Source: an uncultured Anaeromyxobacter sp.
GTDB lineage: Bacteria; Myxococcota; Myxococcia; Myxococcales; Anaeromyxobacteraceae
DNA: 64,000 bases
Direction of reading: 5' to 3'
Assembly: GCA_903874275.1 (NCBI GenBank)
Contig: CAIQRS010000010.1
Coordinates: 1-64,000, forward strand
Each line of letters opens with the position of its first letter. Position 1 is the stretch's first letter. The notes beneath the pieces are model-generated. The model saw only the letters and a program-made list of their open reading frames with translations, ran no database searches and had not been told where the DNA came from. Positions 9,048-17,541 of this stretch are shown here, piece after piece. The translations under genes were made by a program, and so were the position numbers.

Positions 9048-10991
9048 ATGAACCGGACCCTTTCACTGACGCTCTCCCTCGCGACGCTGCTCGCCGCGGG
9101 GGGAGCGGGGGCCGCACCCTCGACCTCCGACCCCGGAGACGCCGGCCGGGTCGTGCGCGACGGCGTGGTGGTGGACTTCTCCATCGGCCCTCCCGGCGCC
9201 GCTCCGGGCGCCCCGCTGGTCGAGGGAGAGTACGCCGACGTCCGGTTCCGGATGACCGACGCGGCGAGCGGGCGGGCCGTCCCGGGTCTCCGGCCGGCCG
9301 CCTGGATGGACATGTCCGGGGTGGTGGGCGGCAAGGGGGGCGAGCAGCGCGCCTGCAAGGACAAGGTCGCCCTCTATCTGCAGGGGAGCGTGGGCATCCG
9401 GCCCATGGTGGACCTGAACAGCTACTACCTGCTCGTCCTGAACCAGGACGCCAGCGTCTCGGTCATCGACCCGGTGGTGAGCATGACCGGGAACACCAGC
9501 CTCTTCACCACCATCGTCCTCAAGCGTCCCGCAGCCGACTGGACGAAGGGGCTCGATCAGAAGCGGCTCTACCTGTCCCTCCCCAAGGCCGGGGAGGTGA
9601 CGGTGGTGGACGCGGAGACCTTCAAGGTGGTGGCCACGATCCCGGCCGGGGTCGAGCCCATGCGGCTCGCCCTCCAGCCGGACGGTCGCCACCTCTGGAT
9701 CGGGGACGACGATCGGGCGCCCGGCAAGGGCGGCGTCAACGTCCTCGACACCGAGGCCCTGAAGGTCGTGGCCAGCATCCCCACCGGTGCAGGCCACCAC
9801 GAGATCGCCCTGGCGGGGGACCGGATGGCCTTCGTCACCAACCGGGACGCCGGCACGGTCACGGCGATCGACGCGCAGAAGCTGGAGAAGGTGAAGGACA
9901 TCGCCACCGGGCCGCTGCCCATCTCGGTGGCCTGGTCGCCGCTCTCCCGGTCGGTCTACGTCGCCGACGGGAAGACCGGGGTGATCGCGGTCATCGACCC
10001 CTCGCGGCTCGCGGTGACGGCCCGCATCGAGACCCGGCCGGGCCTCGGTCCGGTGCGCTTCACCCAGGACGGGCGCTGGGCGTTCGCCGTCAACCCGGCC
10101 GCGAAGACCGTCTTCGTGGTGGACGCCGCCGAGAACCGGCTTGCCCACGCCATTCCGCTGGACGGCCAGCCGTACCAGGTGAGCTTCACCCGCGCCTTCG
10201 CCTACGTTCGGCTGCTCGACTCGGAGCAGGTGAAGATGGTGAACCTGCTCTCCCTGGGAGCCGACAGGAAGCCCATTGTCCAGGGGTTCGGCGCCGGCAC
10301 CGGCGCTCCGAAGGTCGCCGGGGAGCTGTCGGTGGCCGACTCGGTGGCACAGGCCGCCAACGAGGCCGCGGTCTTCGTCGTCAACCCCGCCGACTCGAAC
10401 ACCTACTTCTACATGGAGGGGATGAACGCCCCCATGGGGAGCTTCGGCGGCTACGGCCACGCGGCGCGGGCCGTGGCGGTCGTCGATCGCAGCCTGAAGG
10501 AGATCGAGCCCGGCGTCTACGCGGGAAAGGTCCGGGTCCCCGTGGCCGGGCGGTACGACGTCGCCTTCCTGCTCGACAACCCGCGCATCCTCCACTGCTT
10601 CTCGGCCGAGGCCCAGGACAACCCGGCGCTGAGCAGGGACGGGCGCTCGCTCACCGCCGAGTTCATCGACCTCCCGCTGCGGACGCCGCGGGGCTCCGCC
10701 GTTCCGGTGCGCTTCCGGCTGCTCGACACGCGCAACCGAAAGCCGCGCGTCGGACTGGGGGACGTCCGGGTGCTCGTGAGCGCCGCGTCCGGCGGCCCGC
10801 GCGAGGAGGCGGCCGCCGTCGAGGTGGGCGACGGCGTCTACGAGGCGCGGATCGTCCCCGCCCAGGCGGGCGCCCACTACCTCTTCATCTCCATCCCATC
10901 CCAGCGGATGAAGCCGAACGAGCTGCCGTTCCGGGGAATCCTCGTCGAGGCCCCCGCCGGACGGAAGGTCGGCCGGGCCGGGCCCACCTAG
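9048..10991 (+). CDS. Secreted YVTN/beta-propeller protein (cytochrome d1-like repeats)
   Basis: 647 aa with an Ala-rich signal peptide (cleavage near AGAAPS). The middle ~180-420 is a run of propeller blades of the YncE/YVTN type: repeated units such as VTVVDAETFKVVATIPAG, VNVLDTEALKVVASIPTG and VTAIDAQKLEKVKDI, each ~42-45 residues. The C-terminal ~180 residues resemble an Ig-like or carbohydrate-binding-type beta domain. No CxxCH haem site is present. It lies 2 bp after the oxidase stop, so the two are almost certainly co-translated, and it probably forms a complex with the oxidase or binds its metal or substrate. Exact function is unknown. Confidence 0.75.
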   Translation: MNRTLSLTLSLATLLAAGGAGAAPSTSDPGDAGRVVRDGVVVDFSIGPPGAAPGAPLVEGEYADVRFRMTDAASGRAVPGLRPAAWMDMSGVVGGKGGEQRACKDKVALYLQGSVGIRPMVDLNSYYLLVLNQDASVSVIDPVVSMTGNTSLFTTIVLKRPAADWTKGLDQKRLYLSLPKAGEVTVVDAETFKVVATIPAGVEPMRLALQPDGRHLWIGDDDRAPGKGGVNVLDTEALKVVASIPTGAGHHEIALAGDRMAFVTNRDAGTVTAIDAQKLEKVKDIATGPLPISVAWSPLSRSVYVADGKTGVIAVIDPSRLAVTARIETRPGLGPVRFTQDGRWAFAVNPAAKTVFVVDAAENRLAHAIPLDGQPYQVSFTRAFAYVRLLDSEQVKMVNLLSLGADRKPIVQGFGAGTGAPKVAGELSVADSVAQAANEAAVFVVNPADSNTYFYMEGMNAPMGSFGGYGHAARAVAVVDRSLKEIEPGVYAGKVRVPVAGRYDVAFLLDNPRILHCFSAEAQDNPALSRDGRSLTAEFIDLPLRTPRGSAVPVRFRLLDTRNRKPRVGLGDVRVLVSAASGGPREEAAAVEVGDGVYEARIVPAQAGAHYLFISIPSQRMKPNELPFRGILVEAPAGRKVGRAGPT

Positions 10992-11011
10992 CTTTCCCCG
11001 AGGACACCCAG

Positions 11012-11659
11012 ATGGCTCCCATGCGCTCCATCCTTCCCGCGGCGCTCGCCGCCCTCGTCCTGGCCGGGCCGGCCCGGGCGGAGGACGCACCACCCTGCCA
11101 CGGCCCCGGCGCCTCCGCCGACGCCGCGCCCCCTGCCGACGCCGGCGCGCGGGTCGAGGTTCCGGACGTCGAGCTCGTGGACCAGGACGGGAAGACCGTC
11201 CGGATCCGGTCGCTCCTCCAGTCGGGAAAGCCGGTGGTGGTGAGCTTCATCTTCACCACCTGCACCACCATCTGCCCGATGCTCTCCACCATCGTGTCGC
11301 GGGTGCAGGAGAAGCTGGGCGACCGGGTCGGCCAGGAGGTCTCCCTGGTCTCGATCTCGGTGGACCCGGCCCGCGACACGCCGGCCCGGCTCAAGGCCTA
11401 CGCCGCCCGCCACCACGCGAAGCAGGGCTGGACCTGGCTCACCGGCGGGCGTGGGACCGTCGAGCAGGTGCTGCGGGGCATGGGCGCCTACACGCCGAGC
11501 TTCGCGGACCATCCACCGATGGTGCTTGTCGGGGATGGCGCAGGCGGATGGACCCGCCTGAACGGCTTCCCCAGCCAGGCGACCATCGTGGCCCAGGTCG
11601 ATGCCTACGCGGCCCGGCCGGGAACCGACCCGGTCGCGACGACGGCGCAGGGGCACTGA
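11012..11659 (+). CDS. SCO1/SenC-family copper chaperone 1
   Basis: A periplasmic thioredoxin-fold protein that delivers copper or reduces disulfides during copper-centre assembly. It is 215 aa with an N-terminal signal peptide (ALAALVLAGPARA). The copper-binding CTTIC motif (Cys84, Cys88) follows the VVSFIFTTC strand, and the third ligand is His167 in FADHPP, as in SCO proteins. ATG 11012 was chosen; ATG 11021 is also possible. It ends one base before the second SCO gene. Its position behind a giant multicopper oxidase suggests it loads copper into that enzyme rather than into cytochrome oxidase, since no cox genes are in view. Confidence 0.85.
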   Translation: MAPMRSILPAALAALVLAGPARAEDAPPCHGPGASADAAPPADAGARVEVPDVELVDQDGKTVRIRSLLQSGKPVVVSFIFTTCTTICPMLSTIVSRVQEKLGDRVGQEVSLVSISVDPARDTPARLKAYAARHHAKQGWTWLTGGRGTVEQVLRGMGAYTPSFADHPPMVLVGDGAGGWTRLNGFPSQATIVAQVDAYAARPGTDPVATTAQGH

Positions 11660-11660
11660 C

Positions 11661-12299
11661 ATGATCCTTCGCATCCTCGTTGCCCTCCTCGTCCTCGCTC
11701 TCGCCCAGCCGGGGCGGGCGGACGATCCGGCCGCGCCGGCCGTGCCGAAGCCCCTGTCCCGCGAGGAGAAGGCCCGGGCCTACTTCACCGACTCGGTCCT
11801 CCTCGACCAGGACGGCCGCGCGGTCCGCTTCTACTCCGACGTCCTGGCCGGAAACGTCGTGGTGGTGAACTTCATCTTCACCCGCTGCACGGAGGCCTGC
11901 CCACTCCTCACCCGGCGCATGAACGCGGTCCGCCGCGCGCTGGGCGACCGGTTCGCTCGCGACGTCCGCTTCGTCTCCATCAGCGTGGACCCCGAGTTCG
12001 ACACGCCCCAGGAACTGCGCCGTTTCTCGGCCACGCAGGAGGCCACCTTCTCGGGCTGGTCCTGGCTCACCGGGAAGAAGGAGGACGTGGACCGGGTGAA
12101 GAGGCGCCTCGGCGAGGTGGGGGAGAACCCGGGCGATCACGGGACCGGCTTTCTCGCCGCGAACGTCCGGACGGGGCACTGGATCAAGATCCGGCCCGAC
12201 GCCTCGCCCGCGATCGCCGCGGAGCAGGTTCGTGAACTGGCCGACGAGGACGGAATCCGGGGGGCGCCTGGCACGGCCGGTCCGACCGCGGCTCGCTGA
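11661..12299 (+). CDS. SCO1/SenC-family copper chaperone 2
   Basis: 212 aa, with a signal peptide of about 20 residues (LVALLVLALAQPGRA). It carries the CTEAC copper motif (Cys76, Cys80) after NFIFTRC and a distal His160 in PGDHG. The core matches the neighbouring SCO protein (FVSISVDP, WSWLTG) but the tails differ, so it is a diverged paralogue rather than a recent copy. It starts one base after the first SCO gene stops. Two SCO proteins could divide labour between type 1 and trinuclear copper sites, or between copper delivery and thiol reduction; the sequence cannot separate these. Confidence 0.85.
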   Translation: MILRILVALLVLALAQPGRADDPAAPAVPKPLSREEKARAYFTDSVLLDQDGRAVRFYSDVLAGNVVVVNFIFTRCTEACPLLTRRMNAVRRALGDRFARDVRFVSISVDPEFDTPQELRRFSATQEATFSGWSWLTGKKEDVDRVKRRLGEVGENPGDHGTGFLAANVRTGHWIKIRPDASPAIAAEQVRELADEDGIRGAPGTAGPTAAR

Positions 12300-13077
12300 G
12301 CCATCCCCACCCCGGCGCGGCCGGTGGGTGCTCCTCGCAGGAGCGACCCTGCTGGCGGCGATCGCAGCGTGGTTCCTCCTGCGCGACCCGGAGGCCCAGG
12401 ACGGCGGCGTCGTGACGGAGATCGCCGCTCCCCCTCCGGTGGTTCGGACCCGGGAGCCCATGCCGAGCGAGGTCGCCGATCCCGGGGAGGCCAGGGCGCT
12501 GGCCGAACGGCAGGAGAGGCGCGCCCGGTTCGAGGCGATGCGCGCCGCCTTCGCCGCGGCCGCGGGCGAAGCGGCGGTCTCCCGCGCCCGGCTCGATCCG
12601 GCGCTCCAGGCCCTCTGGCCGGGCCGGCCGGCACCCTACCTCCTCGCCTGCCGCGGCGCCCTCTGCCGCGTCGAGGTCCCGGCGCCGGTTCGGCCGGCCC
12701 AGGCGGCGCTCGCCGCCGACGCCGGGGTGCGCGTCCTGGCCGAGGGGGTCTTCCTCGATCCGGACGGCATCGACCCCGTCGCCTACGTCCTGCTCGCCCC
12801 GCCGAACGCGCCTCCGGGCGACGACCTGCTGGCCGTCGTGGAGCGGGAGTTCTTCCAGGAGGGCGATGCCCGGGACTGCCTCTCCCGCGTCGGAGCCACC
12901 GGCTCGGTGGAATACGAGCTCCGGATCGACACCTCCGGGTTCACCTACCGCTCCCGCACCGACCTGCCCCGGCCGGTGCTCGAGTGCGTGGACGACGTGC
13001 TGAACGGGATCGTCGCCACCACCCAGGTGCCGAGCGACGTGAAGGCCTCCACCCGCACGTTCACGCTCCGTCGATGA
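12232..13077 (+). CDS. Membrane-anchored protein of unknown function in the oxidase operon
   Basis: 281 aa from GTG 12232, preceded by a GGAGCAGG sequence. An Arg/Pro-rich cytoplasmic leader of ~31 residues is followed by one transmembrane helix (WVLLAGATLLAAIAAWFLL) and a periplasmic domain. That domain has four cysteines, in a CRGALC pair, a DCLSR element and LECVDDVL near the C-terminus, which may form disulfides or bind metal. It overlaps the SCO2 gene by 68 bp and its stop overlaps the next start (ATGATG), so it belongs to the same transcript. I do not recognise the family; similar anchored proteins with a C-terminal TFTLRR-like strand are common in myxobacteria. Confidence 0.65.
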   Translation: MNWPTRTESGGRLARPVRPRLAEPSPPRRGRWVLLAGATLLAAIAAWFLLRDPEAQDGGVVTEIAAPPPVVRTREPMPSEVADPGEARALAERQERRARFEAMRAAFAAAAGEAAVSRARLDPALQALWPGRPAPYLLACRGALCRVEVPAPVRPAQAALAADAGVRVLAEGVFLDPDGIDPVAYVLLAPPNAPPGDDLLAVVEREFFQEGDARDCLSRVGATGSVEYELRIDTSGFTYRSRTDLPRPVLECVDDVLNGIVATTQVPSDVKASTRTFTLRR

Positions 13078-14654
13078 TGGTCTTCGTTTCCCGCCCCGGG
13101 CTCCAGGCGATCCTGGCCGTCGTCGCCCTCTTCGCGGCGGCGCCCGCGTCGGCCCTCGAGTTGACGGCGCGTGAACTGGCGGGAAAGCGCATCTACCTCG
13201 CCGGCGAGAGCCCCTCGGGAGGCGACGTCGTGGTCAAGCTCGGTCGGGACGGCTCGACCCTGCCCGGCACCGCCGCCCCCTGCGGCAGCTGCCACGGCGC
13301 CGACGGCCTGGGGCGACCCGAGGGAGGGGTGCGCCCGTCCGCCGTCGTCTGGTCGGAGCTCGCGAAGCCCTACGGCCACGCCCATCCCGGAGGGCGCAAG
13401 CACCCGCCGTTCACCGACGCGACGCTGGCCCGGACGCTGCGGGACGGCCTGGATCCGGCCGGCAATCCGCTCGACGTCTCCATGCCCCGGTATGGCCTCT
13501 CGGACGACGACCTGGGCAGCCTCGCGGCCTACCTCCGCAGGCTGGAGGAGGACCTCGACCCGGGCATCGCCCCGGACGCGCTCCGCATCGGGACGGTCCT
13601 GCCCACCGCCGGCACGCTCGCCGACGTGGGCCTCCCCATGCGAGCGGTGCTCACCGGGTGGTTCGACGCGCTCAACCGCCGCGGCGGCATCCACGGCCGC
13701 AGGGTGGAGCTCGTGGTGGCCTGCTACGACTCCGACCGGGCCGACGGGGTGGATGCCGCCCGCGCCCTGCTCCGGAGGGACGACCTCTTCGCGCTCGTCT
13801 CCGGCCTCTTCCCCGCCGCCGAGACCGAGGTTGCGGCGCTCGTCGGCGAGGCCCGCGTCCCCATGATCGGACCCTTCAGCCTGTTCGCCCGGAACGACGA
13901 CGCCGCCGGCGCCTGGATCTTCCACCCGTCCGGTGGGCTCGGAGAGCAGGCCCGGGTCCTCGGCGCCTTCGCGATGCGGGACCTCGGGGCCGGCGCCAGG
14001 AGGATCGCGGTGGTCCACGCTCCCGAGCCTCCCTACGCCGAGGCGGCCCGGGGGGCGGCCGAGGAGCTGCGGAAGCGGGGCGGACCCGCTCCGGAGATGC
14101 TGGTGCTCCGCTCCGAGCCGAAGGAGCTTGCCGATCGGCTGGCGAAGGGCGGCTTCGGCGCGGTCCTCGTCCTGGCCGGCGACGGCGCGCTGGAGGGGCT
14201 CGCCCGCCTGCTCGCGGGTGGGAAGGCTGCTCCCGCGCTGCTCGCCTCGGGGACGCTTGCCGGCCGCGCTGCCACGGAGCTGGCCGGCCGATACCCCGGA
14301 GCGGTCTTCCTCGCCTTCCCGAGCTCCCCTTCCGACGAGTCCCCGGCCGCCACGCAGGAGCTCGCCCGCCTTCGCGAGGCCGCCGGCTCCCCCCGACGTT
14401 CGCGCGCCTCCCAGGCATCCGCCGTGGTGGATGCGATCGTCCTGGTGGAGGGGCTCAAGCGGTCGGGACGCGCCCTCAGCCGCGAGCGGCTCGTCGCCAG
14501 CCTGGAGGCCCTCTACGCCTTCGAGACCGGCCTCTCGCCGCCGGTCACCTTCGGCCCCGACCGGCGCGTGGGGGCGCTGGGTGCCCACGTGGTCCGGGTG
14601 GACGCGGCCGGCAAGGCCTTCGTGCCGGTGGGCGGCTGGATTCCCCTCGAGTAG
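13074..14654 (+). CDS. Cytochrome c fused to a periplasmic ligand-binding (LivK/ANF-type) domain
   Basis: 526 aa with a signal peptide to about APASA. Residues ~35-160 form a class I cytochrome c with CGSCHG (Cys70, Cys73, His74) and a distal Met137 in SMPRYG. Residues ~165-526 match the type I periplasmic-binding fold of branched-chain amino-acid receptors: IGTVLPTAGTLADVG, GWFDALNRRGGIHGRRVEL, FALVSGLFPAAE and VPMIGPFSLF. No membrane anchor is seen after the signal. The ATG overlaps the preceding stop. It probably accepts electrons from the multicopper oxidase system, or couples ligand sensing to electron transfer. Such fusions are uncommon. The two domains are clear; the function is inferred. 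Confidence 0.82.
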   Translation: MMVFVSRPGLQAILAVVALFAAAPASALELTARELAGKRIYLAGESPSGGDVVVKLGRDGSTLPGTAAPCGSCHGADGLGRPEGGVRPSAVVWSELAKPYGHAHPGGRKHPPFTDATLARTLRDGLDPAGNPLDVSMPRYGLSDDDLGSLAAYLRRLEEDLDPGIAPDALRIGTVLPTAGTLADVGLPMRAVLTGWFDALNRRGGIHGRRVELVVACYDSDRADGVDAARALLRRDDLFALVSGLFPAAETEVAALVGEARVPMIGPFSLFARNDDAAGAWIFHPSGGLGEQARVLGAFAMRDLGAGARRIAVVHAPEPPYAEAARGAAEELRKRGGPAPEMLVLRSEPKELADRLAKGGFGAVLVLAGDGALEGLARLLAGGKAAPALLASGTLAGRAATELAGRYPGAVFLAFPSSPSDESPAATQELARLREAAGSPRRSRASQASAVVDAIVLVEGLKRSGRALSRERLVASLEALYAFETGLSPPVTFGPDRRVGALGAHVVRVDAAGKAFVPVGGWIPLE

Positions 14655-14667
14655 GGCGCACCCCTCC

Positions 14668-16527
14668 CTATCGAAGGCTCCAGCGCCGCCGGCCGGTGGC
14701 CGGGCGCATCCCGGCATCGAGCCGCTGCCCGGGCTCGAGCCGTCCGGTGCGGCGCAGCGCCTCCTCGATGAGCGGTCGGCTCTTGGGATCGCCCCAGCGG
14801 ATGAGCGCCTTCTGGGTCCGCTTCTCCCGCATGTCGCGCACCACGTGCACCGGCTTCCCGCTCATGGGGTGGAAGCCGGACCACTGGATGTCGGAGGCCA
14901 GCGTCATGGGCGTGGGCATGAAGTCCTGCACCTGCTGGGGCTTCCAGCGGTTCTTCTGGAGGTACTCCATGAGCTGGACGGCGTGCTCGGTGGTGGCCCC
15001 GGGGTGGGAGGAGATGAAGTAGGGCACCAGGTACTGCTCCTTGCCGGCCTTCTTCGAGTAGCGCTCGAACTCGCCGCGGAACTGCTCGAACTCGGCCGGG
15101 CCGGGCTTCTTCATGACCTTGAGGACGTCGTCGCAGACGTGTTCGGGCGCGACCTTGAGCTGGCCCGAGACGTGGTGGCCGATGAGCTCCTCGAGGTAGG
15201 CCTGCCCGTTCTTCTTGTCGTGGTGGGCCAGGTCGTAGCGCAGCCCCGATCCCACGAAGGCGTGTTTCACGCCCTTCACGGCCCGTGCACCACGGTAGAG
15301 CTCCACGAGCGGCCCGTGGTCCACCGCGAAGAACTGGCAGACGGTGGGGTAGACGCAGGAGGCCCGCCGGCAGGCGGCGTGGGCCTCGGCGCTGGTGCAG
15401 CCCATCTGCCACATGTTGGCGGTGGCCCCGCCCAGGTCGGTGATGGTGCCGCGGAACTTCGGGTCCCTGGTGATGGTCTCGATCTCCCGGATCACGCTCC
15501 CGTGGCTGCGCGAGGAGACGTCGCGCCCCTGGTGCTCGGTGATGCAGCAGAAGGCGCACCCGGCGGCGCAGCCGCGCAGGATGGCCACGCTCCAGCGGAT
15601 CTGCTCGAGCGCCGGGATGTGGGCCCCGCCGTAGGAGGGGTGGGCGTCGCGCGCGAAGGGGAGCTCGTACACCGCGTCGAGTTCCTCGGTGGAAGGCGGC
15701 GGCATGGGCTCGTTCACCACCACGTGCCGCTCGGCCCTGCCGCGGCCGTGTCGCTGCACCATCACCCGGGCGTTCTCGTGGTTGTGCTCGAGGTGGTAGA
15801 GCTTCGAGAAGTGCGCGAAGGACCGCTTGTCCTGGGCCACCTCCTCGAAGGCGGGGAGCACGAGCGTCTTGCGAGCGCGATCGTCCAGGCCGGCCATGGC
15901 CAGGTCGGCGACGGCGATCGCCGTACCCGGAACGTCCACGAGGCCGCAGAGGTCCTCCCCGGAGGCGAGCCGCCGGGCGATCTCGACGATGGGTTTCTCC
16001 CCCTGCCCGTAGACCAGGAGGTCGGCGCCGCTGTCCACCAGGACCGACGGCCGCACCCGGTCCTCCCAGTAGTCGTAGTGGGCGATGCGCCGCAGCGAGG
16101 CCTCGACCCCGCCGATCACGATGGGCATGGTCGGCCCGAAGGCCTGGCGCGCCAGCCGGGCATACACCGTCACCGCCCGGTCGGGGCGGCGTCCGGCCTC
16201 CCCACCGGGTGTGTAGGCGTCGTCGGAGCGGGGACGCTTGTGGGCCGTGTAGTGGTTGACGAGGGAGTCCATCGCACCCGCGGTGATGCCCACGAAGAGG
16301 CGGGGCCTCCCCAGGCGCAGCAGGTCCTCCGGCGTGTCCCAGCGCGGCTGGGCGATGATTCCGACCCGGAAGCCCCGCGCCTCGAGTACCCGGCCGACCA
16401 CCGAGGCCCCAAAGGCGGGATGGTCCACGTAGGCGTCCCCGGTGACGAGGATCACGTCGAGGGCGTCCCAGTCGCGGGCGGCGACCTCGTCGGGGAACAT
16501 GGGGAGGAACCTTGGGGGCATGTCCAC
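14668..16527 (-). CDS. ygiQ: YgiQ-family radical SAM protein
   Basis: 619 aa from GTG 16527 (an ATG two codons later is equally possible). The N-terminal region has the YgiQ-type FLPM...[17 protein letters not shown] segment, a B12-binding-like fold. The radical SAM [4Fe-4S] motif is CAAGCAFC, followed by CITEHQGRD, and the late [10 protein letters not shown] stretch is typical of the family. Members are UPF0313 proteins of unsettled substrate. The gene is convergent with the cytochrome/PBP fusion (13 bp apart) and divergent from the next gene, so it is probably a single transcription unit. Confidence 0.9.
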   Translation of the reverse strand: MDMPPRFLPMFPDEVAARDWDALDVILVTGDAYVDHPAFGASVVGRVLEARGFRVGIIAQPRWDTPEDLLRLGRPRLFVGITAGAMDSLVNHYTAHKRPRSDDAYTPGGEAGRRPDRAVTVYARLARQAFGPTMPIVIGGVEASLRRIAHYDYWEDRVRPSVLVDSGADLLVYGQGEKPIVEIARRLASGEDLCGLVDVPGTAIAVADLAMAGLDDRARKTLVLPAFEEVAQDKRSFAHFSKLYHLEHNHENARVMVQRHGRGRAERHVVVNEPMPPPSTEELDAVYELPFARDAHPSYGGAHIPALEQIRWSVAILRGCAAGCAFCCITEHQGRDVSSRSHGSVIREIETITRDPKFRGTITDLGGATANMWQMGCTSAEAHAACRRASCVYPTVCQFFAVDHGPLVELYRGARAVKGVKHAFVGSGLRYDLAHHDKKNGQAYLEELIGHHVSGQLKVAPEHVCDDVLKVMKKPGPAEFEQFRGEFERYSKKAGKEQYLVPYFISSHPGATTEHAVQLMEYLQKNRWKPQQVQDFMPTPMTLASDIQWSGFHPMSGKPVHVVRDMREKRTQKALIRWGDPKSRPLIEEALRRTGRLEPGQRLDAGMRPATGRRRWSLR

Positions 16528-16575
16528 GGGACATACATGGCCCCACGTCGCCCCGCGATCAAGCGTCCACGCTTT

Positions 16576-16603
16576 TTGACCGTTTGACGGGGGGCGGTAT
16601 CAT
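16576..16603 (+). promoter_or_regulatory. Candidate sigma-70-type promoter
   Basis: TTGACC and TATCAT are separated by 16 bp and lie 28 bp upstream of the ATG at 16631. The -10 box differs from consensus at one base, which stands out in such GC-rich DNA. It would drive the 299-aa protein. A second TTGACG inside the spacer gives a shorter, less likely spacing. Confidence 0.5.
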
Positions 16604-16630
16604 CGATGGGTTGGTGCGGCGCCCACACCC

Positions 16631-17530
16631 ATGATCGACATCCAGGAATCCAGCCGGGAGTTTCGCGAGCTCGACGAGAAGCTCCGCGGCGGCGGGCTCT
16701 CGCCGGAGGAGCGGGCGCGCCTGGAGGAGCTCCGCGCGGCCGGCGGACCCGATCCCCTGGCCGAGGAGCCGCCCGGGGTGCACTGGGACGATGGGCCCGT
16801 GGAGTCACCGCTCGAGCTTCCCGAGGAGCCCGGCTCGCCGTCCATCCCGCCGCCCGACCCGGCCTTCGCGGCGGTGGTCGTGGAGTTGGCCGAGGACGCC
16901 GACGAGGTCATCCCCGAGGTTGCGGCCGAGGACGTGGAGGAGGTCCTCCCGGAGTCCGACGCCCCCGCCTCGCTGGCCGCGGTCTCCTGGGTGGACGAGG
17001 ACGGTCCCGGCGGCGAGGTCGTATCCCTGGACGCGCTGCTCGCAACGCCCCCTCCTCCTCACGCCGAGTCGCTCGCGCCCCCGCTCCCGCCCCCCTTGCC
17101 CTCCCCGCCGCCGCCCTGGCCCGTCCGGGCAGCCGCACCCGATCCCTTCGCCCCCTCCCCGTCGTTCGTCGGCGGCGACCACCGCGTCGTGCTCCACACG
17201 GTCGAGGGGCAGGTCCTGCGCGGGTCGCTCGCCAACGCCGACCTCGCCGACCTGGAGCTCCCGCTCATCCAGCCCAACGGGGCGGTGGCGCGGATCCCGG
17301 CCGGGCAGGTGAAGGCCATCTTCTTCATGCTCGAGTCCGGCGAGCGTCCCGCCGCGGCCGCCGGCACGCGGGTGCGGGTCACCTTCGGCGACGGCCGGCA
17401 GATCTCCGGCCTCTCCCCCGACTACTCCCCCGACTCCTCCGGCTTCTTCGTCCTGCCGCTCGACAGCCGGACCCACACGGCGCGGGTCTGGGTCTACCGG
17501 GCCTCCGTCCGGCAGATCGCGATCGGATAG
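16631..17530 (+). CDS. Acidic/proline-rich protein with a conserved C-terminal beta domain
   Basis: 299 aa, no signal peptide. Residues 1-45 form a short helical segment (EFRELDEKL, LSPEERARLEEL). Residues ~45-175 are a low-complexity acidic then Pro/Ala-rich linker, with a run of alternating prolines near 145-165. Residues ~180-299 form a compact domain (HRVVLHTVEGQVLRGSL, IPAGQVKAIFFML, VRVTFGDGRQISG, DSRTHTARVWVY) that I recall as recurrent at the C-terminus of myxobacterial proteins, near a DUF6982-type annotation. A cytoplasmic adaptor or regulator is plausible; no enzymatic motif is seen. Confidence 0.75.
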   Translation: MIDIQESSREFRELDEKLRGGGLSPEERARLEELRAAGGPDPLAEEPPGVHWDDGPVESPLELPEEPGSPSIPPPDPAFAAVVVELAEDADEVIPEVAAEDVEEVLPESDAPASLAAVSWVDEDGPGGEVVSLDALLATPPPPHAESLAPPLPPPLPSPPPPWPVRAAAPDPFAPSPSFVGGDHRVVLHTVEGQVLRGSLANADLADLELPLIQPNGAVARIPAGQVKAIFFMLESGERPAAAAGTRVRVTFGDGRQISGLSPDYSPDSSGFFVLPLDSRTHTARVWVYRASVRQIAIG

Positions 17531-17541
17531 CGCGGCGCCGT

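Noticed and set aside
2878-9117. 2079-aa minus-strand ORF opposite the oxidase
   Set aside because: It is the antisense shadow of the oxidase gene in GC-rich DNA. The plus strand has copper motifs and a signal peptide; the minus translation is a Gly/Arg/Val-rich run with no domain.
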